Below, piece after piece: positions 41,573-44,013 of a stretch of 44,013 nucleotides of DNA. Position 1 is the stretch's first letter. Every line of letters begins with the position of its first letter. The notes beneath the pieces are model-generated. The model did not search any database. It had not been told where the DNA came from and saw only the letters and a list, made by a program, of their open reading frames with translations. The translations under genes and the position numbers were made by a program. This DNA comes from Limnohabitans sp. (GTDB lineage Bacteria; Pseudomonadota; Gammaproteobacteria; Burkholderiales; Burkholderiaceae_C). The stretch is from positions 1-44,013 of the forward strand of contig JAHEBO010000025.1 of assembly GCA_024642215.1 (NCBI GenBank), written 5' to 3'.

Positions 41573-42370
41573 TTGACCACACTATCAACAACCAATAAAA
41601 CCGCGCTCATCACTGGTGCTTCATCAGGTATCGGCATGGCGCTAGCCCACCAATTTGCGCAAGATGGCTATCAGCTCGTGCTGGCAGCCCGGGGCGTGGC
41701 CAAAATGCAGGCCTTGGCCGATGAGCTGCAGCGGAAGTTTAAGGTATCCGTCACTGTCATTGGCGCAGACTTGGAAACCCATGATGGTGCTGCACGGCTG
41801 CACGCCGATATCAAAGCGCGGGGTATCGTCCTGAGCGCGTTGGCGAACAACGCTGGGTACGGGGCCTTTGGCGAGTTCAAAGACTCTTCACTAAGGTCTG
41901 AGCTGGCCATGATGCAGCTCAACATGAACACAGTCGTTGTACTAACCAAACTGTTTCTGCCCGATCTGTTGGTGACGCGCGGCAAAATTCTCAACACGGC
42001 CTCCACAGCGGCCTTTCAGCCAGGCCCCTACATGGCGGTGTACTACGCCACCAAATCTTTCGTTCTTAGCTTTTCGGAAGCTATTGCATCCGAGCTGGAA
42101 GACACTGGTGTAACCGTCACTGCGCTGTGCCCCGGCCCGACAGCCTCGGGCTTTCAGGACAAGGCTGACCTTGGAAACTCTGCCCTGATTAAAGGCAAGA
42201 AACTGCCCACGTCTGAGGAAGTTGCTGAATTGGGCTACCGCGCCATGCAACGCGGACAGCGCGTCTACATCCCTGGCTTCGTCAATTGGGCGATGGCCCA
42301 AAGCATGCGTTTCACGCCGCGAAATCTGGCCACTAAGGTGGTGAAAATTTTGACCAGACCCATCTCATAA
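41573..42370 (+). CDS. Short-chain dehydrogenase/reductase (SDR), classical type
   Basis: NAD(P)-dependent oxidoreductase of about 265 residues. Cofactor motif TGASSGIG (residues 14-21), NNAGYG (92-97), catalytic Ser144 (NTASTAAF) and YxxxK with Tyr157 and Lys161 (YYATKSF) are all present. CPGPTASGF after the active site and the later PTSEEVAELGYRAMQRGQ resemble DltE/YqjQ-like SDRs. No ATG fits: the most plausible start is TTG at 41573, with a weak GGAA nine bases upstream. The open frame extends to 41459, but that part crosses the inverted repeat. An out-of-frame ATG at 41560 opens a 12-codon frame across the start. The substrate is unknown. It forms a likely operon with the membrane-protein gene ten bases downstream. 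Confidence 0.86.
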   Translation: MTTLSTTNKTALITGASSGIGMALAHQFAQDGYQLVLAARGVAKMQALADELQRKFKVSVTVIGADLETHDGAARLHADIKARGIVLSALANNAGYGAFGEFKDSSLRSELAMMQLNMNTVVVLTKLFLPDLLVTRGKILNTASTAAFQPGPYMAVYYATKSFVLSFSEAIASELEDTGVTVTALCPGPTASGFQDKADLGNSALIKGKKLPTSEEVAELGYRAMQRGQRVYIPGFVNWAMAQSMRFTPRNLATKVVKILTRPIS

Positions 42371-42380
42371 AGCCAACACC

Positions 42381-42869
42381 ATGATTGATAACATGAACAG
42401 CTACTTCGTCGCAGAGAAGCAAGAGAGCGTGATTTTTATTGCGGTTGGCCTTCTGGCCTTAGGTATCAGCGTCTGGCTATGGGTGAATGGGCACCGCCTG
42501 AAGTCTATGGTCTATCCGCTGGTGGTCATTGGTTTGATGCAGATAGTGGTGGGTGGCACCGTATACCTCCGCACCGACTCGCAGGTGTCAACCTTGAGCG
42601 CACAGCTGCAGTTGAACCCTTCGGTACTAAAAGCCGAGGAAACCACCCGCATGCAGACCGTCATGAAAAACTTCTCAATCTACAAAGGGATCGAAGTACT
42701 GCTTCTGATCATCGGTGTCGGGATGATTGCCTTTTTGCAGCACCACGACATGGCAGCGGGCATTGGCGTCGGGCTCGTATTGCAGACTGCGATCACTCTA
42801 GCGTTGGACATTTTTGCTGAGGCCAGAGGTGCAGACTACTTGTCAGCGGTACAAAGTATGGCAATCTGA
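42381..42869 (+). CDS. Small integral membrane protein, function unknown
   Basis: A 162-residue protein I cannot assign to a named family. Four hydrophobic stretches are visible: IFIAVGLLALGISVWLWV (about 18-35), MVYPLVVIGLMQIVVGGTVY (43-62), GIEVLLLIIGVGMIAFLQ (103-120) and AAGIGVGLVLQTAITLALDI (126-145). A soluble loop of about 40 residues, with EETTRMQTVMKNF, separates helices two and three. The start is either the ATG at 42381 or the one at 42393; neither has a clear ribosome site. It follows the SDR gene by ten bases on the same strand, so it is probably co-expressed with it. Confidence 0.78.
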   Translation: MIDNMNSYFVAEKQESVIFIAVGLLALGISVWLWVNGHRLKSMVYPLVVIGLMQIVVGGTVYLRTDSQVSTLSAQLQLNPSVLKAEETTRMQTVMKNFSIYKGIEVLLLIIGVGMIAFLQHHDMAAGIGVGLVLQTAITLALDIFAEARGADYLSAVQSMAI

Positions 42870-42922
42870 GAAAACGCGCAACCAAACCGTTCGCGCAACT
42901 TGGAATCAGTTCGAAATAGTCT

Positions 42923-43012
<90 letters not shown>

Positions 43013-43072
43013 TACACTCACCTTTGCGGCTGGTCACTGCCGCAAATTCTATCAGCGCTCTGAATTAAAAAT

Positions 43073-44013
<941 letters not shown>

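Noticed and set aside
43023-43046. Terminator between serS and tRNA-Ser
   Set aside because: TTTGCGGC/GCCGCAAA makes an 8-bp stem, but no T run follows on the minus strand.

Overview
The window looks like a chromosomal segment of a betaproteobacterium, most likely a Comamonadaceae (Burkholderiales) member of the Limnohabitans/Rhodoferax type. This is inferred from the protein sequences (kynBUA, Lrp-dadA, an IorAB-like molybdenum hydroxylase, DUF6172, RND pump), the moderate GC content and the closely packed short operons. No phage genes, transposase genes, rRNA or CRISPR array were seen. The sequence supports about 30 protein genes and one tRNA gene.

Layout. 1-650: 5' part of a sulfate-binding protein gene (minus strand). 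800-1476: VapBC-type toxin-antitoxin pair with a palindromic operator candidate. 1486-3260: modC and modB (molybdate ABC transporter) with no modA in the window. 3321-4826: secreted AcpA/phospholipase C-like phosphoesterase. 4895-7745: kynBUA, the tryptophan-to-anthranilate operon, closed by a hairpin terminator. 7787-12025: RND efflux adaptor and pump. 12050-13996: divergent Lrp-type regulator and dadA. 13926-17343: crotonase-like protein, DUF6172 protein, DMT exporter and secreted serine hydrolase. 17470-19544: feoAB, with a Fur box and an FNR-type box upstream. 19704-20495: divergent carbamoyltransferase homologue with altered motifs.

The outstanding region is 20532-36451. A gene of 12.3 kb encodes a 4096-residue surface protein: an N-terminal DUF4347 domain, eight VCBS-like plus He_PIG-like double modules, Ig/SwmB-like modules, Calx-beta-like modules and a proline-rich linker. 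Downstream, touching it, lies an outer-membrane barrel gene. Upstream on the same strand is an OmpR-type response regulator, and divergent from that a 7TMR-DISM histidine kinase whose ATP-binding G1 box lacks the usual Asp. Three CTGTCA hexamers at exact 10-bp spacing lie between regulator and kinase. I propose that this is one regulated surface-adhesion locus. Parts of the giant gene are near-identical DNA repeats, including a perfect 602-bp duplication.

36472-39625: apaG and a two-subunit molybdenum hydroxylase. 39733-40704: a toxin-antitoxin pair whose antitoxin joins a Phd/YefM-like DNA-binding domain to a CcdA-like tail and whose toxin is CcdB-like; related palindromic repeats flank it. 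40868-42869: MerR regulator, divergent short-chain dehydrogenase and a small membrane protein, with a MerR-type dyad and a separate perfect inverted repeat between them. 42923-44013: tRNA-Ser(CGA) just downstream of serS, which runs off the window edge.

Gene calls rest on reading translated sequence and motifs without database searches. Coordinates of short sites were counted by hand and may be off by a base.
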